Positions 26,397 through 33,992 of a DNA stretch of 57,245 nt are shown one piece after another. Under the pieces are notes generated by a model. The model was not told the DNA's origin. It worked only from the letters and a program-made list of their open reading frames with translations, and searched no databases. How positions within the stretch are numbered: the first letter of the stretch is position 1; each line of letters starts with the position of its first letter. The translations under genes and the position numbers were made by a program. This DNA is from an uncultured Hungatella sp. Lineage in GTDB: Bacteria > Bacillota > Clostridia > Lachnospirales > Lachnospiraceae. The stretch is from positions 1 through 57,245 of the forward strand of contig CAJUPQ010000013.1 of assembly GCA_910588505.1 (NCBI GenBank). Direction: 5' to 3'.

Positions 26397-26822
26397 TTAT
26401 TTTCCGTATTTCTCCTCACAGTACATGCACCGGTAGGTTTCCGAATTTTTATCGGCCAGGTAAAAGATATGGGGAAGCTCCTGCTCAATGGATGTGATGC
26501 ACCGGGGGTTCTTGCACTGAATCACATTGGTGATCTTTTTCGGCAGTTTCAGAGTCTTTTTCTCCACGATCTTGTTATTCTGAATAATATTGACCGTGAT
26601 GTTGTGGTCAATGTAGCCCAGAACCTCCAGGTTGATGCTGTCAAGAGGGCCTTCGATCTTTATGATGTCCTTGCGGCCCATTTTGCTGCTTCTGGCGTTT
26701 TTTATGATGGCTACCTGGCATTCCAGCTTGTCCAGGCCAAGGTGGTAGTAAATGTCCAGGCTTTTTCCCGCCTGGATGTGGTCAAGGACGATGCCTTCGC
26801 TTAATCCGCTGATATTTAACAT
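26397..26822 (-). CDS. pyrI: Aspartate carbamoyltransferase regulatory subunit
   Basis: A 141-aa regulatory chain that binds nucleotides and holds catalytic PyrB trimers together. The C-terminal zinc domain shows Cys103, Cys108, Cys132 and Cys135 (CKNPRC and CMYC). The N-terminal allosteric domain has IDHIQ-like text (LDHIQAGKSLDIYYHLGL). Presence of PyrI indicates an allosterically regulated, class B-type enzyme. Its start overlaps the pyrB stop by 7 bp. Confidence 0.95.
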   Translation of the reverse strand: MLNISGLSEGIVLDHIQAGKSLDIYYHLGLDKLECQVAIIKNARSSKMGRKDIIKIEGPLDSINLEVLGYIDHNITVNIIQNNKIVEKKTLKLPKKITNVIQCKNPRCITSIEQELPHIFYLADKNSETYRCMYCEEKYGK

Positions 26823-27739
26823 GGTTTTTCCACCTCCAGTAATGTCATGATGAGAGCCATACGCACATATACTCCATACTGCACCTGACGGAAATAGGCG
26901 GCTCTCGGGTCGTCGTCCACCTCCACGGAGATCTCATTGACCCTGGGAAGGGGATGGAGGACAAACATATGCTCCTTGGCAAGTTTCATCTTGGCTTTAT
27001 CCAGGATGTAGCAGTCTTTTAACCGGATGTAATCCTCTTCGTTGAAGAAGCGCTCCCGCTGAACCCTGGTCATGTAGAGAATGTCAAGCTGGGGCATGGC
27101 CTCGTCTAAGTTGTCCACTTCGGTAAACTGGATGTTGCCGGCCCGAAGAACGTCCTCTCTGATGTACTCGGGGATCTTTAGTTCTGTGGGGGAAATGAGG
27201 ACAAACTTTACATTCGGGTAGCGGACTAAGGCGTTTATGAGGGAGTGGACGGTGCGGCCGAATTTCAGGTCTCCGCACAGCCCTACGGTCATGTTGTCTA
27301 AGTGTCCTAAAAGGGAACGGATGGTCATCAGGTCCGTCAGGGTCTGAGTGGGATGCTGGTGTCCGCCGTCGCCGGCATTGATCACCGGGATGGAGGAGTG
27401 GAGAGACGCCACTAAGGGCGCGCCCTCCTTGGGGTGGCGCATGGCGCAGATGTCCGCGTAGCAGGAGACCATGCGTATGGTGTCTGCCACGCTTTCCCCT
27501 TTGGCGGCGGAGCTGGAAGCGGCAGAAGAAAAGCCAAGAACACTCCCGCCCAGGCTTAGCATGGCGGATTCAAAACTCAGACGAGTTCGGGTGCTTGGCT
27601 CATAAAAAAGGGTTGCGATTTTTTTGCCGTCACAGACATGGGCGAATCGGGGGAGATCATGCTCAATGTCTGTGGCAAGATCCAGAAGACTGCTTATCTC
27701 TTCCACAGAAAAATCTAAGGGATTTAACAGATGTTTCAT
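26816..27739 (-). CDS. pyrB: Aspartate carbamoyltransferase catalytic subunit
   Basis: A 307-aa enzyme joining carbamoyl phosphate and aspartate, the first committed step of pyrimidine synthesis. Active-site motifs are FYEPSTRTRLSFESAM (carbamoyl-phosphate loop), GDGGHQHPTQTLTD and the C-terminal LHPLPRVNEI. AAGGAGAA precedes the ATG. A minus-strand TATAAT at 27773-27778 may be its -10 box, with a weak -35. No pyrimidine attenuator is evident in the short leader. The other pyr genes are not nearby. Confidence 0.96.
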   Translation of the reverse strand: MKHLLNPLDFSVEEISSLLDLATDIEHDLPRFAHVCDGKKIATLFYEPSTRTRLSFESAMLSLGGSVLGFSSAASSSAAKGESVADTIRMVSCYADICAMRHPKEGAPLVASLHSSIPVINAGDGGHQHPTQTLTDLMTIRSLLGHLDNMTVGLCGDLKFGRTVHSLINALVRYPNVKFVLISPTELKIPEYIREDVLRAGNIQFTEVDNLDEAMPQLDILYMTRVQRERFFNEEDYIRLKDCYILDKAKMKLAKEHMFVLHPLPRVNEISVEVDDDPRAAYFRQVQYGVYVRMALIMTLLEVEKPC

Positions 27740-27836
27740 GAGGGGTTCTCCTTTTCTTTTTTATTCTTTACAATTATAGCGAATGTTACAATAGATTTCT
27801 ACTACTTTTTTCTTAAAATGTGGTATACTGGGATAC

Positions 27837-27935
27837 TGGGGGGCGAGGGGTGTCGTGAGGCCAGTCAGAGAAGGAGAGATGTCCCTCCCAGGTATCACGA
27901 CTACCCTCGCCCTATTGCTCACTAAATAATACACC
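27837..27935. repeat. Long hairpin intergenic repeat, copy B (internally deleted)
   Basis: GGGCGAGGGGTGTCGTGA pairs with TCACGACTACCCTCGCCC, and the loop carries GTCAGAGAAGGAGAGATGTCCC as in copy A. The right end has TTGCTCACTAAATAATACACC-like outer arm; the matching left outer arm is missing. It lies between divergent pyrB and the ABC operon. The remainder of 27740-28171 shows no gene. Confidence 0.65.
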
Positions 27936-28171
27936 TAATATGACGTATGAAGCCATAATAACTTAATCTGCCAACCAGGTTGTAAGAAAAGTTTAAAGAA
28001 CATTAAGAATAAAAGCTGTGACAAAACCGGCTGTTGGGTTGTAAGATATAGGCACAGTGTAGAAATACGGGAACGTTTTGTGGGGTGGGGGATCTGGAGA
28101 TGAAGGGTGAATGGGGATTGGTTTTGGAAGAGGGCGCTGCCTGGGGCGGCGCGGGAGAGGAGTAAGGCGCG

Positions 28172-29005
28172 GTGGGAGAGGAAAGTAAGATCGATGGGAC
28201 CCGGGATGAGGACTTAAGGGGAAAGAACTTTGGCGGGCTTAAGGAGCGGGTGCCTATTATTGAGGTGAAGAACCTGTACAAGATCTATAAGGTTGGAGAT
28301 ACGAAGGTGTATGCCCTGGGGGGTGTGGATTTTACCATGTACCGTGGGGAGTTCTGCGCCATCGTGGGGCCTTCCGGGTCAGGGAAGTCCACGCTGTTGA
28401 ATATGCTGGCCGGGCTGGAGAAGCCCTCCAAGGGGGAGATCGTTATTGACAAGGTACATATTGAGAAGATGAAAGAGAATGAGCTGGTGGCTTTTCGCCG
28501 CAAGCGGGTGGGATTTATCTTTCAGTCTTATAATCTGTTGAAGACGCTGAACGCCGTGGAGAATGTGGCCCTTCCCCTTTCGTTCAGAGGGATGCCAAGG
28601 AAGAAGCGCAACGAGATTGCCAGAAAGTATCTGAAGCTGGTAGGGCTGGAGAAGCAGATGAACCACATGGCCAACGCCATGTCCGGCGGACAGCAGCAGA
28701 GGGTGGGGATTGCCAGGGCGCTGGCAGTGAATCCCAGGATCATCTTTGCCGACGAGCCTACAGGCAACCTGGATTCCAAGACCACCATGGAGATCTTAAA
28801 GCTGATGCGGCGGATCGTCAGGGAGCAGAACCAGACCCTGGTTATGGTCACTCATGACAATCATCTGGCGTCTTATGCGGACAGGCAGTTTCATATTGTG
28901 GACGGCAAGATCTTTAAGATCGAGGAGTGTCACCATGACGAAGAGGATATAGAGGAAGAGGACATAAAGGAAGAGGACATAAAGGAAGAGGGGATAAAGG
29001 GATGA
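28172..29005 (+). CDS. MacB/LolD-type ABC transporter ATP-binding protein
   Basis: A 277-aa ATPase for the FtsX-type permease encoded two genes on. It has Walker A GPSGSGKST, a Q-loop in FIFQSYNLL, signature MSGGQQQRVGIARAL, Walker B IIFADEPTGNLD and H-loop VTHD. The GTG start at 28172 follows AGGAG with a 9-nt gap. An unusual N-terminal extension (about 28 residues) precedes the nucleotide-binding domain, and the C-terminus ends in a tandem EEDIK repeat. It overlaps the next gene by 4 bp. MacB-like systems act as mechanotransmitters rather than classical transporters. Confidence 0.92.
   Translation: MGEESKIDGTRDEDLRGKNFGGLKERVPIIEVKNLYKIYKVGDTKVYALGGVDFTMYRGEFCAIVGPSGSGKSTLLNMLAGLEKPSKGEIVIDKVHIEKMKENELVAFRRKRVGFIFQSYNLLKTLNAVENVALPLSFRGMPRKKRNEIARKYLKLVGLEKQMNHMANAMSGGQQQRVGIARALAVNPRIIFADEPTGNLDSKTTMEILKLMRRIVREQNQTLVMVTHDNHLASYADRQFHIVDGKIFKIEECHHDEEDIEEEDIKEEDIKEEGIKG
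28944..29002 (+). repeat. 15-bp tandem repeat in the ABC ATPase 3' end
   Basis: GGAAGAGGACATAAA recurs about three to four times with small changes and encodes the acidic/basic EEDIK tail. Repeat-number variation here would change tail length without a frameshift. Confidence 0.7.
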
Positions 29006-30840
29006 AAAGAAGCATGATGGCGAGAGGAAGGGCATTTTTTCTGGCTGTGGTGACAGCTGTTACAGCCATTATCATGGCGGGGGCGGCGCCTGTGACTGTC
29101 CTGGCCGAGCTGGTGAACAATGGGGACAACCATGTGGTCATCACCCCAAATGTGCCCAGAGGCAGGACGGGGAAGCGGATGAGCGTGACTTTTAACCTGG
29201 AAAACAATGACGGCGAGACGTGGGAGGACGTGGAGGTGGGATTTTCCGAGGATTTGTCCTACATTGCCAGGCCCGACGCGGTAGACGGGGAGTATGTGTT
29301 TCCCTTTGAAGTCACCTCCGGGCTTTTTGACATGAAGTATGTGGGGACTATCCGGTCAGGGGCAAAAAAGAGCGTGTCTTTGTCCGCAAAGGTGCGGGCA
29401 GACCTGCCGGAGGGGTATTACCATGTAAATGTGGAGGTCAGCAGCAAAGACAACCGGGTGGTGGCCATAGAGCCTGTGAACATCTGGGTGTCCAAGTCCA
29501 CAGGGGCCGATGATGAGGACAAGGAGAAGGACCGGGACGTGGGGTTTGTGCTGGGAGAAAACCAGGGAACGCCCTACGGCGTGTACCCCAACGTGGTTGA
29601 CTTTACCATCAATATGCGAAACAGCGGGTACTCGGAGGCTGTGGATGTGAATGTAGCCATGGTGCTTAGCAAAGACAGCGCCGAGTTTCCATTTGATATC
29701 AACGAGGGAAATTATGACCGGAATTTTGAGCGGGTGGGGCCTGACGAGGTGGTGCAGCTGCCCTACAGCATGGCCATCCGCTCCGATGTGTACTCGGGAT
29801 ATTACCCGATCAAATTCGAGATCAATTACCGGGAGACAGCCACCGGGGAGCTTTTAAAGGAGGAGGAGACCTTCTGGGTCCGGATCAAAAATAAGGAGAA
29901 GGACGAGGATTCCAGCGGGGAGTTCAATGAAAATGACAGGACCAAGGCCAGGATCGTGGTGGACAGCTTTGAGACAGTGCCAAAGACCATCATAGCCGGG
30001 GAGCCCTTTAAGTTGATCCTGCGGATGAAGAACGCTTCCTCCAGCATAGCGGCCAGCAACATCTTATTCTCCCTGGAGTCGGAGAAGGTGGACAACAGCG
30101 CCATATTTACCACGGCTTCCGGCTCCTCGTCGGTGGTGGTCAATTCCCTGGGAGCGGGGGAGGTGACGGAGCTGTCCATTGACCTTCTGTCCAGGGCGGG
30201 CATTGACCAGCGGTCCTACTCCCTGACCATCAAGGAGACCTACGACAGTCCGGAGTTTAAGAACGCCTCGGAGTCTGTGACCATTGACATTCCTATCAAA
30301 CAGATCGCAAGGCTGAACACCGGCACCATGGAGGTGATGCCGGACAATATCACCGTAGGCTCGGAGACCAACATCATGTTCCCCATCAACAACACGGGAA
30401 AGGTGATTTTGTACAATGTGATGGTGAAGTTTGAGGCGGATTCCATCCAAACCACGGACACCTATGTTGGCAACATAAAGCCCGGGGAGACAGGCAATGT
30501 GGACGTGATGGTCACAGGCGCCGCCCCCACCCTGGACGAGGGCAAGGTGAAGGTCCTTATTACTTATGAGGACGAGAACGGGGAGGTCCAGGAGGCGGAG
30601 GAGAAGGAGCTTTCTCTCTTTGTGACGGAAGATATGGGCGAGGACATGAGCATGGACATCGAGGTGGGGGATTTTACGGATGTTCCCATGGAAGATACGT
30701 CCCTGTTGGCGAAGTATAAGATACCGATCATCGCCGTGGCTGCGGTGGCGGCTGCGCTGGGTATTTTTGGGGTCATGACGATCAGAAAGAAGAGAAAGGC
30801 CCGGCAGGAAGAGGATGAGATAGACAATGAGATTTCTTGA
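29002..30840 (+). CDS. Secreted CARDB/S-layer-like domain protein anchored by a C-terminal helix
   Basis: A 612-aa extracytoplasmic protein. The signal sequence (about 8-33, cleavage near VLA) precedes several Ig-like modules of the COG1361/CARDB kind, seen in VTFNLENNDGETWEDVEV, NSGYSEAVDVNV, MKNASSSIAASNILFSL and INNTGKVILYNVMV. A C-terminal membrane helix (about 572-592) is followed by a basic tail. It is sandwiched with 4-bp and 14-bp overlaps between the ATPase and permease genes, so it is likely a structural partner of that transporter, comparable to an adaptor. Ligand unknown. Confidence 0.8.
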   Translation: MKRSMMARGRAFFLAVVTAVTAIIMAGAAPVTVLAELVNNGDNHVVITPNVPRGRTGKRMSVTFNLENNDGETWEDVEVGFSEDLSYIARPDAVDGEYVFPFEVTSGLFDMKYVGTIRSGAKKSVSLSAKVRADLPEGYYHVNVEVSSKDNRVVAIEPVNIWVSKSTGADDEDKEKDRDVGFVLGENQGTPYGVYPNVVDFTINMRNSGYSEAVDVNVAMVLSKDSAEFPFDINEGNYDRNFERVGPDEVVQLPYSMAIRSDVYSGYYPIKFEINYRETATGELLKEEETFWVRIKNKEKDEDSSGEFNENDRTKARIVVDSFETVPKTIIAGEPFKLILRMKNASSSIAASNILFSLESEKVDNSAIFTTASGSSSVVVNSLGAGEVTELSIDLLSRAGIDQRSYSLTIKETYDSPEFKNASESVTIDIPIKQIARLNTGTMEVMPDNITVGSETNIMFPINNTGKVILYNVMVKFEADSIQTTDTYVGNIKPGETGNVDVMVTGAAPTLDEGKVKVLITYEDENGEVQEAEEKELSLFVTEDMGEDMSMDIEVGDFTDVPMEDTSLLAKYKIPIIAVAAVAAALGIFGVMTIRKKRKARQEEDEIDNEIS

Positions 30841-32173
30841 TTTGCTCTCCATGAGCGTCAACAATTTAAGGAGGCGGAAGCTGCGGACGGCTCTTACGGT
30901 TTTGGGGGTTATCATCGGCGTGGCGTCGGTGGTCATCATGGTTTCCTTAGGGATTGGGCTGAATCAGTTGATGTTGGAGATGTATTCCTCCTACGGGGAT
31001 ATGACCACCATTTCCGTCTACTCCAACTCCCGGTATATGGACGCCGCGTCCAGCGACTCGGAGCCTATGTACCTGACCGACGAGGTGCTGGAGCAGTTTA
31101 AGCATCTGGACCATGTAGACGGCGTGTCCCCTATGCTTAGCTGCTATGTCCTGTTTAAGCAGGGGCTCTACGAGACCACGGTTGATATCACAGGGGTCAG
31201 CCAGGAATACTTAGAGAAAATCCCCTTGGGACAGGGGCAGATTCCGGAAGAGGGCGGTCCTATGAAGCTTATTTACGGAAACTGCGTCATTCAGTGGTTT
31301 CGCAACAGCAAGACAGGGGAGGGCTATTGGGAAACCCAAAAACTGCCGGATGTGGACTTTATGAACAAGCCCATGTTTGTGATTTTTGACATGGACAGCT
31401 ACTACCAGTCCCAGGGCGGAGGGGAGAACGCGCCCAAGCCGCCGAAAAAGTATATGATCGAGACTGCCGGCGTGGTGGAGGGAGGCGTTGACGAGTACAA
31501 CAGCTACGCCTACTCCGTATACACGGAGATCGAGGGCTTAAAAGCCCAGCTAAAGCAGATTTTCAAGAAAAAGCCCATCCCAAACCAGCCCACCAACAAA
31601 AAGGGAAAGCCTTACCCTTATTTTATCTACGATAACGCGGTGGTGTTTGTGGACGACATGGCCAATGTGACAGAAGTGCAGAAGGTCATAAGCGACATGG
31701 GGTATCAGGCAAACAGCCAGATGGAGTGGATTGAACAGTCCCAGCAGACCTATGACATCATCCAAATGGTGCTGGGAGGAATCGGAGCCATCTCCTTGTT
31801 TGTGGCGGCCATCGGCATTGCCAACACCATGATGATGTCCATCTACGAGAGGACCAAAGAGATCGGGGTTATCAAGGTTCTGGGGTGCGACATGGGCAAT
31901 ATCAGGAACATGTTTCTCATAGAGTCAGGGTTTATCGGTTTTATGGGCGGCGTCATTGGCCTTTCTATCAGCTTTGCCGTATCCTATGCCATGAACAACT
32001 TTTTAGGCCTGGGCCAGGCCATGATGGGAGTGGATGGGGACATCTCCAGAATCCCACTGTGGCTGGCAGCGTCCGCCGTGGTGTTTGCCGTATTTGTGGG
32101 CATGGCAGCCGGATTCTTTCCGTCCCTGCGGGCTATGAAGTTAAGTCCTCTGGCGGCGATTCGAAATGAGTGA
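30827..32173 (+). CDS. MacB/FtsX-type ABC transporter permease
   Basis: A 448-aa protein with the MacB topology: a helix near the N-terminus (about 20-40, LTVLGVIIGVASVVIMVSLGIG), a large extracytoplasmic domain (45-310) and three C-terminal helices (about 315-345, 365-390, 410-435). The motifs GIANTMMMSIYERTKEIGVIKVLG and the final LSPLAAIRNE are hallmarks. It starts inside the preceding gene (14-bp overlap), so all three genes form one unit. Substrate not deducible. Confidence 0.92.
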   Translation: MRFLDLLSMSVNNLRRRKLRTALTVLGVIIGVASVVIMVSLGIGLNQLMLEMYSSYGDMTTISVYSNSRYMDAASSDSEPMYLTDEVLEQFKHLDHVDGVSPMLSCYVLFKQGLYETTVDITGVSQEYLEKIPLGQGQIPEEGGPMKLIYGNCVIQWFRNSKTGEGYWETQKLPDVDFMNKPMFVIFDMDSYYQSQGGGENAPKPPKKYMIETAGVVEGGVDEYNSYAYSVYTEIEGLKAQLKQIFKKKPIPNQPTNKKGKPYPYFIYDNAVVFVDDMANVTEVQKVISDMGYQANSQMEWIEQSQQTYDIIQMVLGGIGAISLFVAAIGIANTMMMSIYERTKEIGVIKVLGCDMGNIRNMFLIESGFIGFMGGVIGLSISFAVSYAMNNFLGLGQAMMGVDGDISRIPLWLAASAVVFAVFVGMAAGFFPSLRAMKLSPLAAIRNE

Positions 32174-32232
32174 TATAGGAAGCAGCCTGTCACTTTTACA
32201 TAGCCGGGGTAGATTGGAAGATTGATTTTGCC

Positions 32233-32278
32233 GCAAGGGCGGGGGAAGTCGTGGAGCCTTCCCTCCCTGGCAAAAACT
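32233..32278. repeat. Fragment of the hairpin repeat family, copy F
   Basis: GGGCGGGGGAAGTCGTG followed by CCTTCCCTCCCTGGCAAAAAC matches the outer arms of copy C at 33297 and 33470. The middle has been lost. It lies between the ABC operon and the tiny membrane-protein gene. Confidence 0.55.
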
Positions 32279-32408
32279 GGAAAAATGAAAGAGGGGTTTT
32301 GTGATAAGCTATATTCAGAAAAATACATATATTTTCTAAATATTCTACTTTTAAAATTATACAAACTATGGTATAGTTATGTTCAATCGAATTTGGAGAG
32401 GATTTATA

Positions 32409-32552
32409 ATGAAAAAAATTGGATTAGGTATCGCAATATTACTCTTTGCTATTGTAATTTCTCTTTGTTCATCAGGAATGGAACTGCTCTCTGTTGGAAT
32501 TGGGATTGTAGGATTGTTTTTTTCAATTATTGGATTTATGGAACATAAATAA
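32409..32552 (+). CDS. Small hydrophobic protein (47 aa)
   Basis: The product begins MKKIGLGIAILLFAIVISLC, followed by a second hydrophobic stretch and ends GFMEHK. It has two probable membrane helices. GGAGAGG precedes the ATG by 8 nt. The coding sequence is much richer in A/T than its neighbours, suggesting recent acquisition together with the following kinase gene. No known family recognised. Confidence 0.6.
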   Translation: MKKIGLGIAILLFAIVISLCSSGMELLSVGIGIVGLFFSIIGFMEHK

Positions 32553-32605
32553 AATTACTTTTAGTTTGTAGAACTGGAAAATCGGTATTTTCAGGTGACG
32601 AGACG

Positions 32606-33100
32606 ATGAAAAAACTATATATGATAGGCGGTACAATGGGCGTTGGGAAAACGTCCGTAAGCCAATGTCTGAAACGGGAATTACCCAATGCGGTATTCCT
32701 TGACGGTGACTGGTGTTGGGATGCGGATCCGTTTCTTGTAACGGAAGAAACCAAAGAAATGGTTATTGATAATATTTGCTATCTGCTAAATCATTTTATT
32801 CAGTGTTCAGCTTATGAGAATATTATTTTTTGCTGGGTAATGCATGAACAAAGTATCATAGATACGATTCTAAATAAAGTAAAGATTACGGATTGTGTTG
32901 TGAAAGTAGTTTCTCTGATGGCGAATGAAGAGACTTTGACCAAAAGGATTATGAAGGATGTTGACAGTGGGAGCCGTGGCACCGATGTACTTGAGAGAAG
33001 TATAGCAAGGCTTCCTTTCTATCAGTCTGTCAGCAGTGTAAAGGTGCAAACTAACAACAAAACAGTTTACGAAATAGCAAAAGAAATTGTTGGGATATAG
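32606..33100 (+). CDS. AAA/P-loop small-molecule kinase-like protein
   Basis: A 164-aa protein with Walker A GGTMGVGKTS (8-17) close to the N-terminus and a DGDW motif at about 33-36, where nucleotide and shikimate-type kinases place the substrate Asp. A lid-like Arg-containing segment (about 110-130) follows. This fits the adenylate-kinase-like fold of small phosphotransferases; the substrate is unknown. It is AT-rich compared with the rest of the chromosome and flanked by copies F and C of the hairpin repeat. Confidence 0.75.
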   Translation: MKKLYMIGGTMGVGKTSVSQCLKRELPNAVFLDGDWCWDADPFLVTEETKEMVIDNICYLLNHFIQCSAYENIIFCWVMHEQSIIDTILNKVKITDCVVKVVSLMANEETLTKRIMKDVDSGSRGTDVLERSIARLPFYQSVSSVKVQTNNKTVYEIAKEIVGI

Positions 33101-33174
33101 AGAAAGACAGCTTCTCCCGAAAGTACGGACAGATAAACATTCATTACTGTTGCATTTAGAGACATTGGGAACAT

Positions 33175-33220
33175 GAAAAAGTCCACCTGTTTGTATTGTA
33201 TATGGTAGGTGAGCTTTTTT
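33175..33220 (+). terminator. Probable terminator after the P-loop kinase gene
   Basis: AAAAAG..CACCT pairs with AGGTG..CTTTTTT around an AT-rich loop, ending in a T run about 75 bp after the stop. Confidence 0.55.
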
Positions 33221-33283
33221 CTTTGTTTATAGAAAGATTGTGTTGATGACATTGCTTTTTAAGGTATTCTATTTGATATATAA

Positions 33284-33519
33284 TTGAGTGAGCAATGGGC
33301 GGGGGGAGTCGTGATGCCAGGGAGGGAAGGGAGGCTGTGTGCCGTTCGGGTTCAGATATGCCAAGCATTCCGATGAGCCCTTAAAGCGGGAACCAGTCGG
33401 GTATCAGCCCTCCTGTTTCCCTGGTCTCATCTCCATGGCATAAATCACCCGCCCGGCACACAGCCTCCCTTCCCTCCCTGGCAAAAACAGAATTCGCTGG
33501 CTGGGAGTTGCTCACTTAA
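33284..33519. repeat. Long hairpin intergenic repeat, copy C
   Basis: 236 bp. The middle stem is GGAGGGAAGGGAGGCTGTG with CACAGCCTCCCTTCCCTCC, different from the GTCAGAGAAGGAGAGAT stem of copies A and D but fully paired. The inner part (ATGCCAAGCATTCCGATGAG, AGCGGGAACCAGTCGGG, CTCATCTCCATGGCAT) is nearly identical to copy D. Confidence 0.75.
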
Positions 33520-33520
33520 A

Positions 33521-33685
33521 GGTGCTTCCGGTAGGGTTGCGGTTTCGACTCCGTAGCAGAAAGATAGCTGTTTTATCGGCCACAAGGTTTGCGCATCATA
33601 TCTGAAACATGAATATACTGAGCCCATAAAAGGCAGCTATTTTTTCACCGCAAAGTTGCGGCAGCGTCCCCTACCGGAAACACCT
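33521..33685. repeat. Hairpin repeat E between copies C and D
   Basis: GGTGCTTCCGGTAGGG at the left pairs with CCCTACCGGAAACACC at the right. Further in, GATAGCTGTTTTAT pairs with ATAAAAGGCAGCTAT. It is about 165 bp and has no coding potential. Confidence 0.65.
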
Positions 33686-33686
33686 G

Positions 33687-33918
33687 AAGTAAGCAAACCT
33701 TAGCCGACGAATTCTGGTTTTGCCAGGCAGAGAAGGAGAGATGTCCCGTCCGGGTGAATTTATGCCGTGGAGATGAGACCAGGGAAACAGGAGGGCTGAT
33801 ACCCGACTGGTTCCCGCTTTAAGGGCTCATCGGAATGCTTGGCATATCTGAACCCGGACGGGACATCTCTCCTTCTCTGACTGGCATCACGACAACCTCG
33901 CCCCTCTTGCTCACTCAA
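33687..33918. repeat. Long hairpin intergenic repeat, copy D (inverted)
   Basis: About 232 bp in the opposite direction to copy C. Stem CAGAGAAGGAGAGATGTCCC pairs with GGGACATCTCTCCTTCTCTG; the inner loop region matches copy C in reverse complement. Confidence 0.75.
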
Positions 33919-33992
33919 TTATATATCAATTATGCGCAGGAAATCCTCCTTAAGCTCCCAAATAAGTCACGCCAATCTACGCTCATCCCTTT

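Larger units (their letters stand above)
33273..33929. repeat. Composite nested palindrome built of two inverted hairpin repeats around a third
   Basis: The 657-bp block starts and ends with a perfect 23-bp inverted repeat (33273-33295 and 33907-33929, containing ATTGAGTGAGCAA). It contains copy C, an unrelated hairpin E and copy D in opposite orientation. C and D are each imperfect palindromes, and together they form a larger one. No coding sequence is visible in 33101-33992. Confidence 0.75.

Noticed and set aside
27740..28171. Pyrimidine-responsive attenuator before pyrB
   Set aside because: The leader is short and the only strong hairpin belongs to the dispersed repeat family, so no PyrR-type site could be supported.
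33284..33929. Repeated motifs considered as a CRISPR array
   Set aside because: There are only two large inverted copies, no regular short direct repeats or spacers, and no cas genes.
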